Assembly: GCA_016710635.1 (NCBI GenBank)
Contig: JADJVL010000008.1
Span: 1-64,000, forward strand
Origin: Holophagaceae bacterium
Lineage (GTDB): Bacteria > Acidobacteriota > Holophagae > Holophagales > Holophagaceae
DNA: 64,000 bases
Direction of reading: 5' to 3'
Within the stretch, counting starts at the first letter, position 1, and the number at the start of each line of letters is the position of its first letter. The position numbers and the translations under genes were made by a program. Positions 52,701 to 61,235 of this stretch are shown piece by piece. The notes under the pieces are model-generated. The model made no database searches. It saw only the letters and a list, made by a program, of their open reading frames with translations, and was not told the origin of the DNA.

Positions 52701-53075
52701 CTGTTCCAGCACCCGGCTGCGGGCCCAGTAGATGTCCGTGCCGTCCTCGAAGATCACGTAGACATAGGAGAAGCCGAAGTCGGAAAGCCCGCGCACCGCC
52801 TTCACCTTCGGGGCCCCGAGGAGGCTGGTGACGATGGGGTAGGTGACCTGGTCCTCCACGAGGTCGGGGCTGCGGTCCCACTTGCTGTAGATGATCACCT
52901 GGGTGTCGCTGAGGTCCGGCAGGGCGTCCATGGGGATGGCGCGCATGGTCCAGAAGGAGGCAAGGATCAGCACCACGGAGGAGGCCATCACCAGCCAGCG
53001 GTTCTCCGCCGAGAAGCGGATGATCCGCTGGAGGAAGGTCGGGTGCTCGGGATCGTAGCTGACGTGGCCGCTCAT
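49719..53075 (-). CDS. cusA: CusA-type heavy-metal efflux RND pump
   Basis: A 1118-residue inner-membrane proton-driven pump. Blocks closely match E. coli CusA: VDALPDLSD-like MDALPDLSDTQVIIYSKWD, GLSDFGFSYVYVIFEDGTD, YWARSRVLEQLSK, MRRGLTDLDGQGDVVGGIVV, GRLFRPLAYSKNMAMAIAA, EGTLLYMPSTLPGLSQTEA. The Met in LLYMPST is at the metal-binding funnel of CusA. It works with CusB and CusC to expel Cu(I) or Ag(I) from the periplasm. Confidence 0.95.
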   Translation of the reverse strand: MSGHVSYDPEHPTFLQRIIRFSAENRWLVMASSVVLILASFWTMRAIPMDALPDLSDTQVIIYSKWDRSPDLVEDQVTYPIVTSLLGAPKVKAVRGLSDFGFSYVYVIFEDGTDIYWARSRVLEQLSKISSSLPPGVQTSLGPDATAVGWVYQYALVDKTGKHSSDELRSLQDWFLRYGLQSSPGVAEVATVGGQARQFQVQVNPNKLAAYRISIEAVIAAVKAANSEVGGRLVEYSGREYMVRGRGYVKTTRDLEQAVLKAENGTPVRLGEVATVTLGPDMRRGLTDLDGQGDVVGGIVVMRQGENALKVIEQVKVKLAELKKGLPEGVEIVTTYDRSELIHMAIKTVEHKLIEEMIIVSLIILIFLWHVPSALVPIITIPVSVALAFIPMYGMGQSANLMSLAGIAISIGVLVDGAIVEVENAYKKIEQWIAAGKPGSFYEVRLQALMEVGPSVFFSLLVVAVSFMPIFTLLDQEGRLFRPLAYSKNMAMAIAAVLALTLDPALRMLFARVEPFTFKPKWLAWTATQFAVGKYYAEEKHPISVLLHRLYEPPCRFVVKHAKATIAVAMLLVLATIPAYLKLGSEFMPPLNEGTLLYMPSTLPGLSQTEAQRILQVQDRLIRTVPEVERVFGKAGRADTATDPAPFSMMETVILLKPEDQWREKSRWYSSWAPGFVKSMLRPFWRDRLTQEEIVAELDRVVRLPAIPNAWTMPIKARLDMLSTGIRTPVGLKINGADLETIQKVAVDAERVLQRVPGTRSAFAERTAQGYFLDFVLKRDQLARHGLSVEQANMLVMTAIGGDNQSTVFDGRARYPVNVRYARDYRESPDALNRVLIPTPNGAVIPMEEIAELKWTTGPAMIRDENGQMNGYVLVDFDTAKTDVGTYVQHAKAAIEKELKLPAGTSLTWSGQYENMLRVKERLKVILPLTLVLIFGLLYANTKSAFKASIVMLAVPFSAIGAFWLLWALGYNMSIAVWVGLIALMGLDAETGVFMLLFLDLSHEEAQREGRLKTTGDLVEAIIHGAVKRVRPKAMTVFAAFMGLLPIMWSTGTGADVMKRIAAPMVGGLVTSFLLELLVYPAIYYLWKKREVEEGPVSFQASTEPVPDPAPDPVPAPA

Positions 53076-53085
53076 GCCGTCCCCT

Positions 53086-54399
53086 TCAGTGCTGGTGGCC
53101 GCTGGGCGCGGCCGCGGGTGTGGGTGCGGCGTCCGGTTTCGCCGCGCCCTTCTGGCTAAGGTGGGCGAGGGCGGCCTTCAGGCGGGATTCGGAATCCACC
53201 AGGAAGTTGGCGCGGACCACCACCTCATCGCCGGCCTTCAGACCGGAGGTGATCTCGACCTGCTCCCCGACGGTGGTGCCGATGGTGACCACCCGCGGCT
53301 CGAAGCGCCCGTCGCCCAGAGCGAGGAAGGCGACCTTGGAGGTGCCCGCATCCAGCACCGCATCCAGGGGCACCAGGAGGCCCTTGCGACCCTGGGTCCG
53401 GAACAGCACCTCCCCGAACATCTCGGGCTTCAGCTCCCCCTTCGGGTTCGCGAATTCCACCCGGGCCTTGGCGGTGCGGGTCTTGGGATCCATGACGGGA
53501 TCCAGGAAGGCGACCCGGCCCTGGAAGGTCTTGCCGGGGGAGGCCTGCACGGTGAACTCTGCGGGGGTGCCGACCTTGGCGCGGCCCAGCTCGGCCTCGT
53601 AGATGTCCACCAGCACCCAGACCCGGCTCAGGTCCGTGATCTCGAAGGGGATGTCCGCGGGGGTGACCCGGGCCCCTTCCACCAGGTTCTTGGCGGTGAC
53701 GACTCCCGAAGCCGGCGAAAAGATGGTCAGGGTCTTGGTGGGCTGGCCCGTGCGCTCCAGTGTGTCGAGGACGGAGGCCGGAATGTCCCACAAGGCGAGG
53801 CGCCGCCGTGCCGAGGCCACCAGTTCCTCGCCGCTCTGCTTCAGCTCCGGGGAACCCGCCAGGGACTTGCGGGTCCGCAGGGCCAGCAGGAATTCGTTCT
53901 GGGCCGACAGGAGCTCCGGACTGTAGAGCGTGAACAGCGGCTGGCCCTTGGCCACCGGCTTGCCGACGAAGTCCACGAAGAGGCGCTCCACGAAGCCGTC
54001 CACCTTCACGTTCACCTTGCGCACCCGGGTCTCGTCCACCGCCACCCGGCCCACGGAGCGCAGTTCGCCCCCCACCAGGCCTTCCGCGGCCTTCTCGGTG
54101 CGCAGCCCGATGAGTTGCTGGCGTTCGGGATCGATGGCCACCACGGCGTGGCCCTCCACGGCGCCGGCTTCCCCGTGGCCTTCCATGGGCACCAGGGCCA
54201 TGCCGCAGATGGGGCAGTCGCCGGGGTGGTCCAGGATGATCTGGGGGTGCATGGGGCACTGGTACATCTGTTTCGGGGCGGTTGGCTGGCCGGGGGCCTG
54301 GGCGGTGGCCGCCGCGGCGGGCCGCAGGGTCCACATGAGGCCGGCGCCGGCGCCGAGGCCCGCGAGGGCGAAGAGGAGGGCTTTCGCGTTCGGGTTCAT
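53086..54399 (-). CDS. cusB: CusB-type periplasmic adaptor with N-terminal metal-binding domain
   Basis: A 437-residue membrane-fusion protein. ATG 54399 gives a signal peptide or anchor (ALLFALAGLGAGAGLMW). The heavy-metal-binding module YQCPMHPQI...CPICGMALVP is at about residues 44-72. Adaptor blocks follow: VDGFVERLFVDFVGKPVAKG, LTIFSPASGVVTAKNLVEGA and GLKAGDEVVVRANFLVDSES. The C-terminal end GHQH is His-rich. It bridges CusA and CusC and passes metal to the pump. Confidence 0.92.
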   Translation of the reverse strand: MNPNAKALLFALAGLGAGAGLMWTLRPAAAATAQAPGQPTAPKQMYQCPMHPQIILDHPGDCPICGMALVPMEGHGEAGAVEGHAVVAIDPERQQLIGLRTEKAAEGLVGGELRSVGRVAVDETRVRKVNVKVDGFVERLFVDFVGKPVAKGQPLFTLYSPELLSAQNEFLLALRTRKSLAGSPELKQSGEELVASARRRLALWDIPASVLDTLERTGQPTKTLTIFSPASGVVTAKNLVEGARVTPADIPFEITDLSRVWVLVDIYEAELGRAKVGTPAEFTVQASPGKTFQGRVAFLDPVMDPKTRTAKARVEFANPKGELKPEMFGEVLFRTQGRKGLLVPLDAVLDAGTSKVAFLALGDGRFEPRVVTIGTTVGEQVEITSGLKAGDEVVVRANFLVDSESRLKAALAHLSQKGAAKPDAAPTPAAAPSGHQH

Positions 54400-54407
54400 G
54401 GTCAGCC

Positions 54408-55829
54408 TCACATGGACTTCATGGGGGAGGAGGACGAAGCCGGGGCCTCGGCTTCCGGCTTGGGCATGGCGGCGCCGCCGGAGCTTCCGGGCCGTGCGCT
54501 CATGGCGCTGGGCATGGCGGCCCCCGTGACGACGAGACCGGGAATGGCCGGGGTGGGTCCCGGATTCAGCTCCTCGGCGGCGATGGCGTTGGCCTGCAGT
54601 TGGACTTGCGCTTCCAGCAGGGCGCTGCGGTCCGAGATGTAGCCCTGGACGGCGTCCAGCACCGCCAGGTAGCCCGCGCGGCCGGCCTCCAGCTGCAGCA
54701 GGGCCGCTTCCATGGCCGCGCGGCTCTGGGTCAGGAGACCTTCCCGGTAGAGGCGCAGGACCTTTACGGCGCCTTCCGCCTGGGCCCGGCGCTCCGCCTG
54801 GGCCCGGGCGAGGTTCAGCGCGGCCACGCGCCGTTCGCCCATGTGCATGCGGTGCTCGGCCTCCCACTGCTGGACGGCCTTGCGCTGCTTCGTGCCCGCC
54901 CACACCGGCAGGGAGATCCCCACGCCCAGCTTCCAGCCCGTGCCGATTCCCACCGCGCGCATCAGGCCGCCGCTCACGACGAAGTCCGGCCGCAGGTTCA
55001 GGCGGTTCTCGTGGATGGCCGCCTGGGCGTGGACGAGGTGGGCCTCCGCGGCGGCGATTTCCGGACTCTGGGCGGCCTCGGCCTCCGGCAGGTCGGACCA
55101 CACCGCCGCTTCGGGATCCGGCAGCGCGTCCAGGGTGAAGGGCGTGTCGAAGGGCTCGCCGGAAGGCCGGTCCCGCAGGCCATTGAGGGCCGCCAGCCGG
55201 GCCTTGAGCTCGGCCTCGGCGGTCCAGCGACGCTGCAGCAGGCGGCTGCGCTCCAGTTGGGCGCGCAGCAGGTCGGCCTGGCTCCCCTGCCCCGCCTCGA
55301 AGCGCGCGCGGACCGCGCCCTCCGCCTGGGCGGCCAGCTTCTCCTGCAGGTCGAGGAGGCCCGCCTGCTCCCGGGCCAGCAGGAGGGCGAAGAAGGCGCG
55401 CTTGGCGTCGGCCTGGAGGCTGAGGCGCACCCGCGTCTGGGCCGCCTCCGTGCCCTTGGCCTCCATGCGGGCGATGACCTCCCGCCGGTCCCGCTTGCCG
55501 GGCCAGGGCAGCACCTGGCTGAGCATGAGGCCCCGGGTCTTCATGTCGTCCCGGACGCCCATGTCCATGCTGGGATCCCGGGCGATCTCGAGGCTGAGGA
55601 CCGGGTCCTCCAGGCTGCGGGCCTGGGGCACCTTGGCGTCCTCCACCGCCAGGGCTTCCGCCGCGCGGACCAGGTCCGGGTGGCGGGCCAGCACCTCGGC
55701 CACGAAGGCCTGGAGCGCGGCGTTGGGAGTCAGGGGGGGAATCGCGGGGGCCTGGGCGGCCAGCGGCGTCATCGGGGCGAGGACGGCGGCCACGGCGAGG
55801 CGCCCCGTCAGGGGGGTGGAACGGAACAT
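54408..55829 (-). CDS. cusC: CusC-type outer-membrane channel (TolC family)
   Basis: A 473-residue protein with signal peptide (LAVAAVLAPMTPLAAQAPAI) and the long helical TolC repeats (LQADAKRAFFALLLAREQAG, AAEAHLVHAQAAIHENRLNL). The exported end of the tunnel through which the CusBA pump sends metal. The last 50 residues are unusual: Pro/Ala/Met/Ser-rich (GGAAMPKPEAEAPASSSSPM), perhaps a metal-binding tail. Confidence 0.9.
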   Translation of the reverse strand: MFRSTPLTGRLAVAAVLAPMTPLAAQAPAIPPLTPNAALQAFVAEVLARHPDLVRAAEALAVEDAKVPQARSLEDPVLSLEIARDPSMDMGVRDDMKTRGLMLSQVLPWPGKRDRREVIARMEAKGTEAAQTRVRLSLQADAKRAFFALLLAREQAGLLDLQEKLAAQAEGAVRARFEAGQGSQADLLRAQLERSRLLQRRWTAEAELKARLAALNGLRDRPSGEPFDTPFTLDALPDPEAAVWSDLPEAEAAQSPEIAAAEAHLVHAQAAIHENRLNLRPDFVVSGGLMRAVGIGTGWKLGVGISLPVWAGTKQRKAVQQWEAEHRMHMGERRVAALNLARAQAERRAQAEGAVKVLRLYREGLLTQSRAAMEAALLQLEAGRAGYLAVLDAVQGYISDRSALLEAQVQLQANAIAAEELNPGPTPAIPGLVVTGAAMPSAMSARPGSSGGAAMPKPEAEAPASSSSPMKSM

Positions 55830-55870
55830 GGAACCTCCAGAAGGAAAGACGGTCGCGGAGCGCGACTCTT

Positions 55871-56242
55871 TCAGATCCGGAGCAGATTCAGTCGGGCCAG
55901 GTGGCGCCCGAGGTCGGGCTCGCGGCCCCGGGGCTGGCGGGCGGGACCTGGCGAGGAGGCCACGGTCCCTTCGGCCTGCTGGGGCAGACCGTCCAGGGGC
56001 CTTGCTTCGGAAACCACCTCACGGTGGGTCTCGGCGGGCTCGGCGGCTTCGGCCTGGACCGGCGTGGCGGTGTTGCCCGGAATGCGATGGGAGGCTGGCG
56101 CCGGGGTCACGGGCCCGCAAGGGCACGGCTCCGAAGGCAGGTCGCAGCAGCCGCAGGCCTGGGCCTCCGCATGCACCAGGATCGAGCTCCCCGCGCCGGT
56201 GACCAGCGCGAAGGCGAGGAAGAGGCGGGCGAGAAGGTTCAC
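55871..56242 (-). CDS. Small exported Cys-rich protein of the cus operon
   Basis: A 123-residue protein: signal peptide (ALVTGAGSSILVHAEA), then ACGCCDLPSEPCPCGP, five Cys in 14 residues, and a Pro/Ala/Glu-rich tail. It lies 41 bp before cusC in the same orientation and heads the operon, so it probably binds Cu or Ag outside the inner membrane. No family known to me. Confidence 0.65.
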   Translation of the reverse strand: MNLLARLFLAFALVTGAGSSILVHAEAQACGCCDLPSEPCPCGPVTPAPASHRIPGNTATPVQAEAAEPAETHREVVSEARPLDGLPQQAEGTVASSPGPARQPRGREPDLGRHLARLNLLRI

Positions 56243-56355
56243 GGCTCGACCAGTCTAGGCTGCCGGGGGCTGCCGGCACAGGGGTGGGACGCGCCGGGGG
56301 AAGTTTTGGTCCCTGTCACAGGGCCGGGAGGTCCGGTCCGGCGGCCGTGGTATCC

Positions 56356-57447
56356 ATGAAGCTGGAGCGCGCCGTGCCGGAAAAGGTCGACATCCTCATC
56401 GTCGGGGGCGGCATCGCCGGACTCGCCACCGCCATGCATCTGGCCCGGAAGGGGGCCCGGCGCATCCTGCTCCTGGACCGGGAGGACCACCCGGGCTTCT
56501 ACGCTTCCGGACACAACGCCGCCATCGCCCGCCAGCTCACCGGCCGTCCCGAGCATACGGCCCTCACCGTGGAAGGGCGGCAGGGCCTCGCCGACGCCGG
56601 GCTCCTGCAGGCCACCGGCGGCCTCCTGCTGGCGGTGGACGCAGCCGCCCTCGAGCCCCTGGAAGCCGAGGCCGAGGCCTTCGGCATCCTCACCGAACGG
56701 GGCGAAGGCGGCGTGCTGCCGGGCCTGCAGGCCGCGGCCCACCTCCGCATCCCCTCCGATGGCGTCATCGATGTCCACGGCCTGCTGGGCCACTGCGCCA
56801 ACGCGGCGAGGGCCGCGGGCGTGACCATCCGCTATGGCTGCGGGGTCACCGGGATGCACGCGACGGAGGACGGCTTCCAGATCCAGACCCCCATGGGCCC
56901 GGTTGAAGCGGACCTGTTGGTGAACGCTGCGGGCGCCTGGGCCTCGGAACTCGGGGCCATGGCCGGCGGCCTCCGCATCGAGCTGAAGCCCATGCGCCGC
57001 CACCTCGCCTGGAGCGACGGGCCCTGGCCCGCGGACGCGCCCTGGGCCTGGTGGGTGGACCGGCCCTTCTACCTGCGCCCGGAAAGCGGCGGCGTGCTCA
57101 TGTGTCCCTGTGATGAATCGGAAGTGGCGCCCCCGGGCCCCGGCCACCAGCCCGATACGGATCCCGCCGCCATGGAGCAGCTCGCCATGTGCGTGGCGGA
57201 GCTGGCGCCGGGCCTCGCCGACCACGGCATCGCCCGGGCCTGGTCCGGCCTGCGCACCTTCGCCCCGGACCGGCGCTTCGTCCTCGGCTGGGATCCCATC
57301 AATCCGCGGCTCTTCTGGGTCGCAGGGCTGGGTGGCCACGGCATGACGTCGGGCCTGGCGGTGGGGCGGCAGGCGGCCTCCCTCATGGAGATGGACCTCA
57401 TCCCACGCCATCCGCTGAGTCCTGCGCGGTTGGGGCTTGCCCAATGA
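56356..57447 (+). CDS. FAD-dependent oxidoreductase (DadA/glycine oxidase-like)
   Basis: A 363-residue protein. The FAD-binding start ILIVGGGIAGLATAMHLARK lies at residues about 13-33; the closing segment LFWVAGLGGHGMTSGLAVG contains the second dinucleotide contact. The order matches the DAO family that oxidises amines or D-amino acids (VIDVHGLLGHCANAARAAGV, then VNAAGAWASEL). Substrate unknown. ATG 56356 is selected by length and the N-terminal motif. It is divergent from the small Cys-rich gene. Confidence 0.88.
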   Translation: MKLERAVPEKVDILIVGGGIAGLATAMHLARKGARRILLLDREDHPGFYASGHNAAIARQLTGRPEHTALTVEGRQGLADAGLLQATGGLLLAVDAAALEPLEAEAEAFGILTERGEGGVLPGLQAAAHLRIPSDGVIDVHGLLGHCANAARAAGVTIRYGCGVTGMHATEDGFQIQTPMGPVEADLLVNAAGAWASELGAMAGGLRIELKPMRRHLAWSDGPWPADAPWAWWVDRPFYLRPESGGVLMCPCDESEVAPPGPGHQPDTDPAAMEQLAMCVAELAPGLADHGIARAWSGLRTFAPDRRFVLGWDPINPRLFWVAGLGGHGMTSGLAVGRQAASLMEMDLIPRHPLSPARLGLAQ

Positions 57448-57698
57448 AACCTCAGCCTGTGCAGGCGACGGTCGCAGGCCGCCCGCCTTGTCCACCCGGC
57501 AGGCTGGTCGTACGAGCAATGGAGCTTCTTGCGGGCGGCGACCATAGTCCCAACAGGCCAGGCGGGGGTACCGGGCGGGGTTAAAAATCCTGGCCGGGGC
57601 CGTGTGGGGTTTCGGTCCCGTTGGTTTCATCGTTCTCCGGATCTTCGCTGGTGGCGGCCGATGGTGGCCTGGGCCGGTTCGCTACCGGGACAACCGCT

Positions 57699-58940
57699 TC
57701 AGTTCATGGTTCGTGGGACGCCCGCCCGGGCCGCGGCCATGGCCTCGTCCCTGTTGGCTGCGAGATGATCCACGATGCTGGATTCCGCCAATCCCCTGGC
57801 CGCCATGTCCGCCATGAAGGCGAAAACCTGGGACTTGTCCAGGCCTCGACGGTAGGGCCGGTCCTGCACCATGGCCTGGAAGATATCGGCGATGCGGAGG
57901 ATGCGCGCTTCCAGTGGCAGGGTGCTGGCGTCCAGCCGGAAGGGGTATCCGCCTCCGCCCGGTTCCTCGTGGTGATGGGCAGCCCACTCTGCGATGTCCT
58001 CGAGGCCGTGGAGATGGCGCAGGAGCTGGAAGGTCTCGAAGCTGTGGGTGTTGATGATCTCCCGCTCCGAGGCGTCCAGTTCGCCAGGCTTGTCCAGGAT
58101 GTGGTTCGGCACGCGGAGCTTGCCCACATCGTGAAGCAAGCCGGCGATCTCCAGCTTTGCGCGGCGGGTTTCACCGAGCTCCATTTTTTCGGCCAACAGG
58201 CTGGCCAGTCCGGCCACGCCCAGGGAGTGCTCCGCAGTGAAGGGGCTCTTGGCGTCGACGATCCTCGAGAAGATCTCTGCCAACCGTCTCAGGTCATCCA
58301 TGCTGGCCCCGTACGTCGGGCGGTGGCCTTGCAGCTCCTCAAGGAGTGCCTGCCCCGTGCCGGGTTCCAGCGCAAACCAGAAGGCCTCGGATGTTGAAGC
58401 CTCCAGGAAAAGGTCCACCAGCTCCGGGTTGAAGTCGATGCCTGCGCGCTGCCGGATCCTCTCCCGGATCTCGCCCGCATGCATGAGCGTCGTACTCTCG
58501 GCGTGGTAGGGAATGGCCATCGAGTCCACGCGATCCACCAGGAAGATCAAGTTGGCCTGCCAGGCCAGGGTGTGATCTTCTTCCTCAGCTACGAGTTGGA
58601 CCCAGGGCGTATGGTGGCGCTTCACGCCTGGCGCCAGGGAGGCCAGGGCCGGGAACCCTGAGAGCAGTCTGGATCCGATATCGCAGTGCGCCTGGACATC
58701 CGGCGAAGAGAAGGCGGTGAGGAGGTTGTGGCGGGCCTGGGTGGACGACACGCCGATGTCGTGGAGCATGCCCAAGTCGAACAGGAAGGTGACCTCCTTG
58801 GCAGTCAGCCCAGCCCGTTTTCCGCACTCCGCAGCCATGAGGCCAACGCGCTTGCCATGGCCCACGTCATCCACTCCCACCAGGTCCAGAGCGCCGGAGA
58901 GGGTGTGGACGACTTGCCGGAGGTCGGGCGATCTGGTCAT
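57699..58940 (-). CDS. HD-GYP domain protein, predicted c-di-GMP phosphodiesterase
   Basis: A 413-residue soluble protein with two HD-type halves. The first has LFDLGMLHDIG near residue 55. The second has the HD-GYP set: LLHDVGKLRVPNHILDKPGE near 268, HSFETFQLLRHL, AHHHEEPGGGGYPF near 321, and ARILRIADIFQAMVQDRPYR. HD-GYP proteins break down c-di-GMP using two or three metal ions. In this one the usual H-E-x-x-D-G-x-G-Y-P reads HEEPGGGGYP, so one Asp is Gly. No sensor or membrane domain. The window has no cyclase; about 250 bp (57448-57698) before the next gene has no gene. Confidence 0.85.
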   Translation of the reverse strand: MTRSPDLRQVVHTLSGALDLVGVDDVGHGKRVGLMAAECGKRAGLTAKEVTFLFDLGMLHDIGVSSTQARHNLLTAFSSPDVQAHCDIGSRLLSGFPALASLAPGVKRHHTPWVQLVAEEEDHTLAWQANLIFLVDRVDSMAIPYHAESTTLMHAGEIRERIRQRAGIDFNPELVDLFLEASTSEAFWFALEPGTGQALLEELQGHRPTYGASMDDLRRLAEIFSRIVDAKSPFTAEHSLGVAGLASLLAEKMELGETRRAKLEIAGLLHDVGKLRVPNHILDKPGELDASEREIINTHSFETFQLLRHLHGLEDIAEWAAHHHEEPGGGGYPFRLDASTLPLEARILRIADIFQAMVQDRPYRRGLDKSQVFAFMADMAARGLAESSIVDHLAANRDEAMAAARAGVPRTMN

Positions 58941-59076
58941 GGTGGTGGCGGGTCCCCACGGGTAGGATGAACCCAAAGACGCTCTGATTCCAAGACCATC
59001 GCTATTGAACAGACAAGCCATCCGCCCCAATCGGACGAGGTGGTTCAGTGCGGCCTGAGTCCTTGTGCAGCGGGCG

Positions 59077-61137
59077 CTATTTCATCCGCAGTTCCGCGGC
59101 CAGGTGGCCAGCCCCGTAGACCTTGTCCAGCGCCTCCAGGATCGCCCGCGCATCCACGGCGATGCTGCGCTTGGTGCGGCCGTCGTAGAAGTAGCGGCCC
59201 ACCTGGGCCTCGATGTTGGAATCGAAGTTGAGGCCCACCAGTTCGCCCTTGGTGTTCACCAGGGGCGAGCCGCTGTTGCCGCCGGTGGTGTCGGCGGCGT
59301 AGGCGAAGTTGAAGGGCGTGGAGAGTTCCACTTTTCCGGCCGCGGACTTCCACCGGGGCGGCAGGGCCCAGGCGCCGTCCTCCGCCAGTTCGCCCTGGCC
59401 CCAGGCGCGGTCGAAGAGGCCCGCAAAGGTCGTGAAGGGCTGCTGCTGGGTACCGTTGGCGGGATAGGTCGCGATGGCGCCGTAGGTGAGGCGCAGGGTG
59501 AAGGTGGCGTCCGGGTACTGGGTCTTGCCGTAGGCCTGGAAGCGGGCCTCGGCGATGCGGCCGCCCATGTTGGTGTAGACGCCCTGGACTTCGTCCTCCA
59601 GCTGCTTGCGGACCTTCCGATTCAAGGGATCGAGCTTCTTCGCCAGCAGGAGCATCGGGTCCGTGGAATCGGCGAGGGCCTTGGCCCCGCCCTCCATCAG
59701 GCGCTTGCGCTCGGCGGGATCCGCCAGCTTCGAGCCCTTCACCGCCGCCGCGGCGGCCTCCTGGGGCGACTTGCCGCCGAGCATGGCCTGCACGAAGGGA
59801 TGGGCGGCGCCGAGCTCATCCTTGGCTTCCGAGAGGTTCGCAGCGAGGAGGGCGGTCTCCACCCCCGGATCGAGGGGCTTGGGGCTCCCCAGGCGCGTCT
59901 TCGTGGCCTTGAGGTTGGCCTCCTTGAACTCGTTGAGGCGCTTGTCGTCGGGCTTGGCGGTCTCGTCGGCGAGGCGCACCAGGTTCAGGGCGTGGACCAG
60001 CAGGTTCGAATTCCGCGCGGCAACGAAGGTGCTCTCCTTCAGCAGGGCGGCCTCCCGCCGGGTGGCCGCCTCGATCTTCGTCCAGGCCTGGCCCGAGCGG
60101 GCGGCGAGGATCGGATCCTTGGCGACGAAGGCCTTCAGCGCCTTTTCGTCCGCCTGGATGCGCGCCATGGCCACCGCGTCCTTGAGGCCGGACAGCCAGC
60201 CGTTCTGGCGCTTCAGGTTGTTCTCCAGGCCGCGGAGCTGGTCCCCCACCAGGCGGCGGGCTTCTTCCGAAGTCTTGCCGTGGGCCGCGAGGGCGTCCCG
60301 GAGGCGGGCCATGCTCTTGAGGCGCAGGGGCAGCTGGCGGTCCCGGGCGTAGGCCATCTGGGCGAAGGTCTCCTGCCGCGCGGTGGCCGCCGGATAACCG
60401 GAGGCGAAGACCAGGTCCCCGGCCTTCGCGCCTTCGGCGGAGACCTGCAGGAAGTGGGCGGGCTTGTGGGGCGCGCCGTTCTCGTAGACCCGGAAGAGGG
60501 TGAAGTCGAGGTCGTGCCTAGGCCAGGTGAAGTTGTCCCAGTCGCCGCCAAAGAAGGCGATGCCCTCCTCCGGGGCCATCACCAGGCGCACATCCGTGAA
60601 CTTCTTGTAGCGGTAGAGCCAGTACTCGCCGCCCTGGTAGAGGGTGACGGGATTGACGGTGAGGCCCGTGCGCTCGGCTTCGGCCTTCTGCAGCCGGGCC
60701 AGCTCGTTCTCCCTTGCGGTCCGGGCGGCCTTGTCGTCCATGCCAGGCTTCACGGCGGCGTTCACCGCCGTCGTGACGTCCTGATAGGACTCCAGCAGCA
60801 GCAGCTCGTAGCCGGGAATCTTCAGCTCCTCGGCGCGGGTGCGGGCGAGAAAGCCGTTCTTCACGAAGTCGCTGCCCTTGGCGCTCACCTGCTGCACGGC
60901 GCCCAGGCCCACGTGGTGATTGGTGAGCACCAGGCCCTCGGCGCTCACGAAGGCGCCGGTGGCGCCGGGGAAGCGGAGCGACGAGAGGCGCAGGTGGTCC
61001 AGGAAGGCGTCGCTGGGTTCGAAGCCATAGGCGGCCTTGATCTTCGCCTTGGGCACGTTGTCGAAGGTCCACATGCCTTCGTCCGCCCGCAGGGTCGCGG
61101 CGAGGAGGCTGAGGAGGGCGAGGGTGCGAAGGCGCAT
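59077..61137 (-). CDS. Exported S46 dipeptidyl-peptidase, first copy
   Basis: A 686-residue serine peptidase with signal peptide (LALLSLLAATLRADEGMW) and GGAG ribosome site. Catalytic parts of family S46: VLTNHHVG near residue 73 (His), GGDWDNFTWPRHDLDFTLFR near 200 (Asp) and TGGNSGSPLVNTKGELVGLN near 618 (Ser). The family (DPP7/DPP11/DPP5-like) frees dipeptides from N-termini of peptides in the periplasm, feeding amino-acid growth. The position after FD in the C-terminal specificity loop is Ser (FDSNIEA), where the second copy has Gly. Confidence 0.92.
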   Translation of the reverse strand: MRLRTLALLSLLAATLRADEGMWTFDNVPKAKIKAAYGFEPSDAFLDHLRLSSLRFPGATGAFVSAEGLVLTNHHVGLGAVQQVSAKGSDFVKNGFLARTRAEELKIPGYELLLLESYQDVTTAVNAAVKPGMDDKAARTARENELARLQKAEAERTGLTVNPVTLYQGGEYWLYRYKKFTDVRLVMAPEEGIAFFGGDWDNFTWPRHDLDFTLFRVYENGAPHKPAHFLQVSAEGAKAGDLVFASGYPAATARQETFAQMAYARDRQLPLRLKSMARLRDALAAHGKTSEEARRLVGDQLRGLENNLKRQNGWLSGLKDAVAMARIQADEKALKAFVAKDPILAARSGQAWTKIEAATRREAALLKESTFVAARNSNLLVHALNLVRLADETAKPDDKRLNEFKEANLKATKTRLGSPKPLDPGVETALLAANLSEAKDELGAAHPFVQAMLGGKSPQEAAAAAVKGSKLADPAERKRLMEGGAKALADSTDPMLLLAKKLDPLNRKVRKQLEDEVQGVYTNMGGRIAEARFQAYGKTQYPDATFTLRLTYGAIATYPANGTQQQPFTTFAGLFDRAWGQGELAEDGAWALPPRWKSAAGKVELSTPFNFAYAADTTGGNSGSPLVNTKGELVGLNFDSNIEAQVGRYFYDGRTKRSIAVDARAILEALDKVYGAGHLAAELRMK

Positions 61138-61235
61138 GGAGGCTCCGGATCGTGTTCGTCAGAACGGACAAGACCACCAGGGGATCAGGGACGGGATGGT
61201 CCGATCCTGCCTGGTGGTCTTGGCAATCGGCGGGC

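Noticed and set aside
53086..55101. CusB frame extended to 671 residues
   Set aside because: The added N-terminal part lies inside cusC and is low-complexity; ATG 54399 gives a proper signal peptide.
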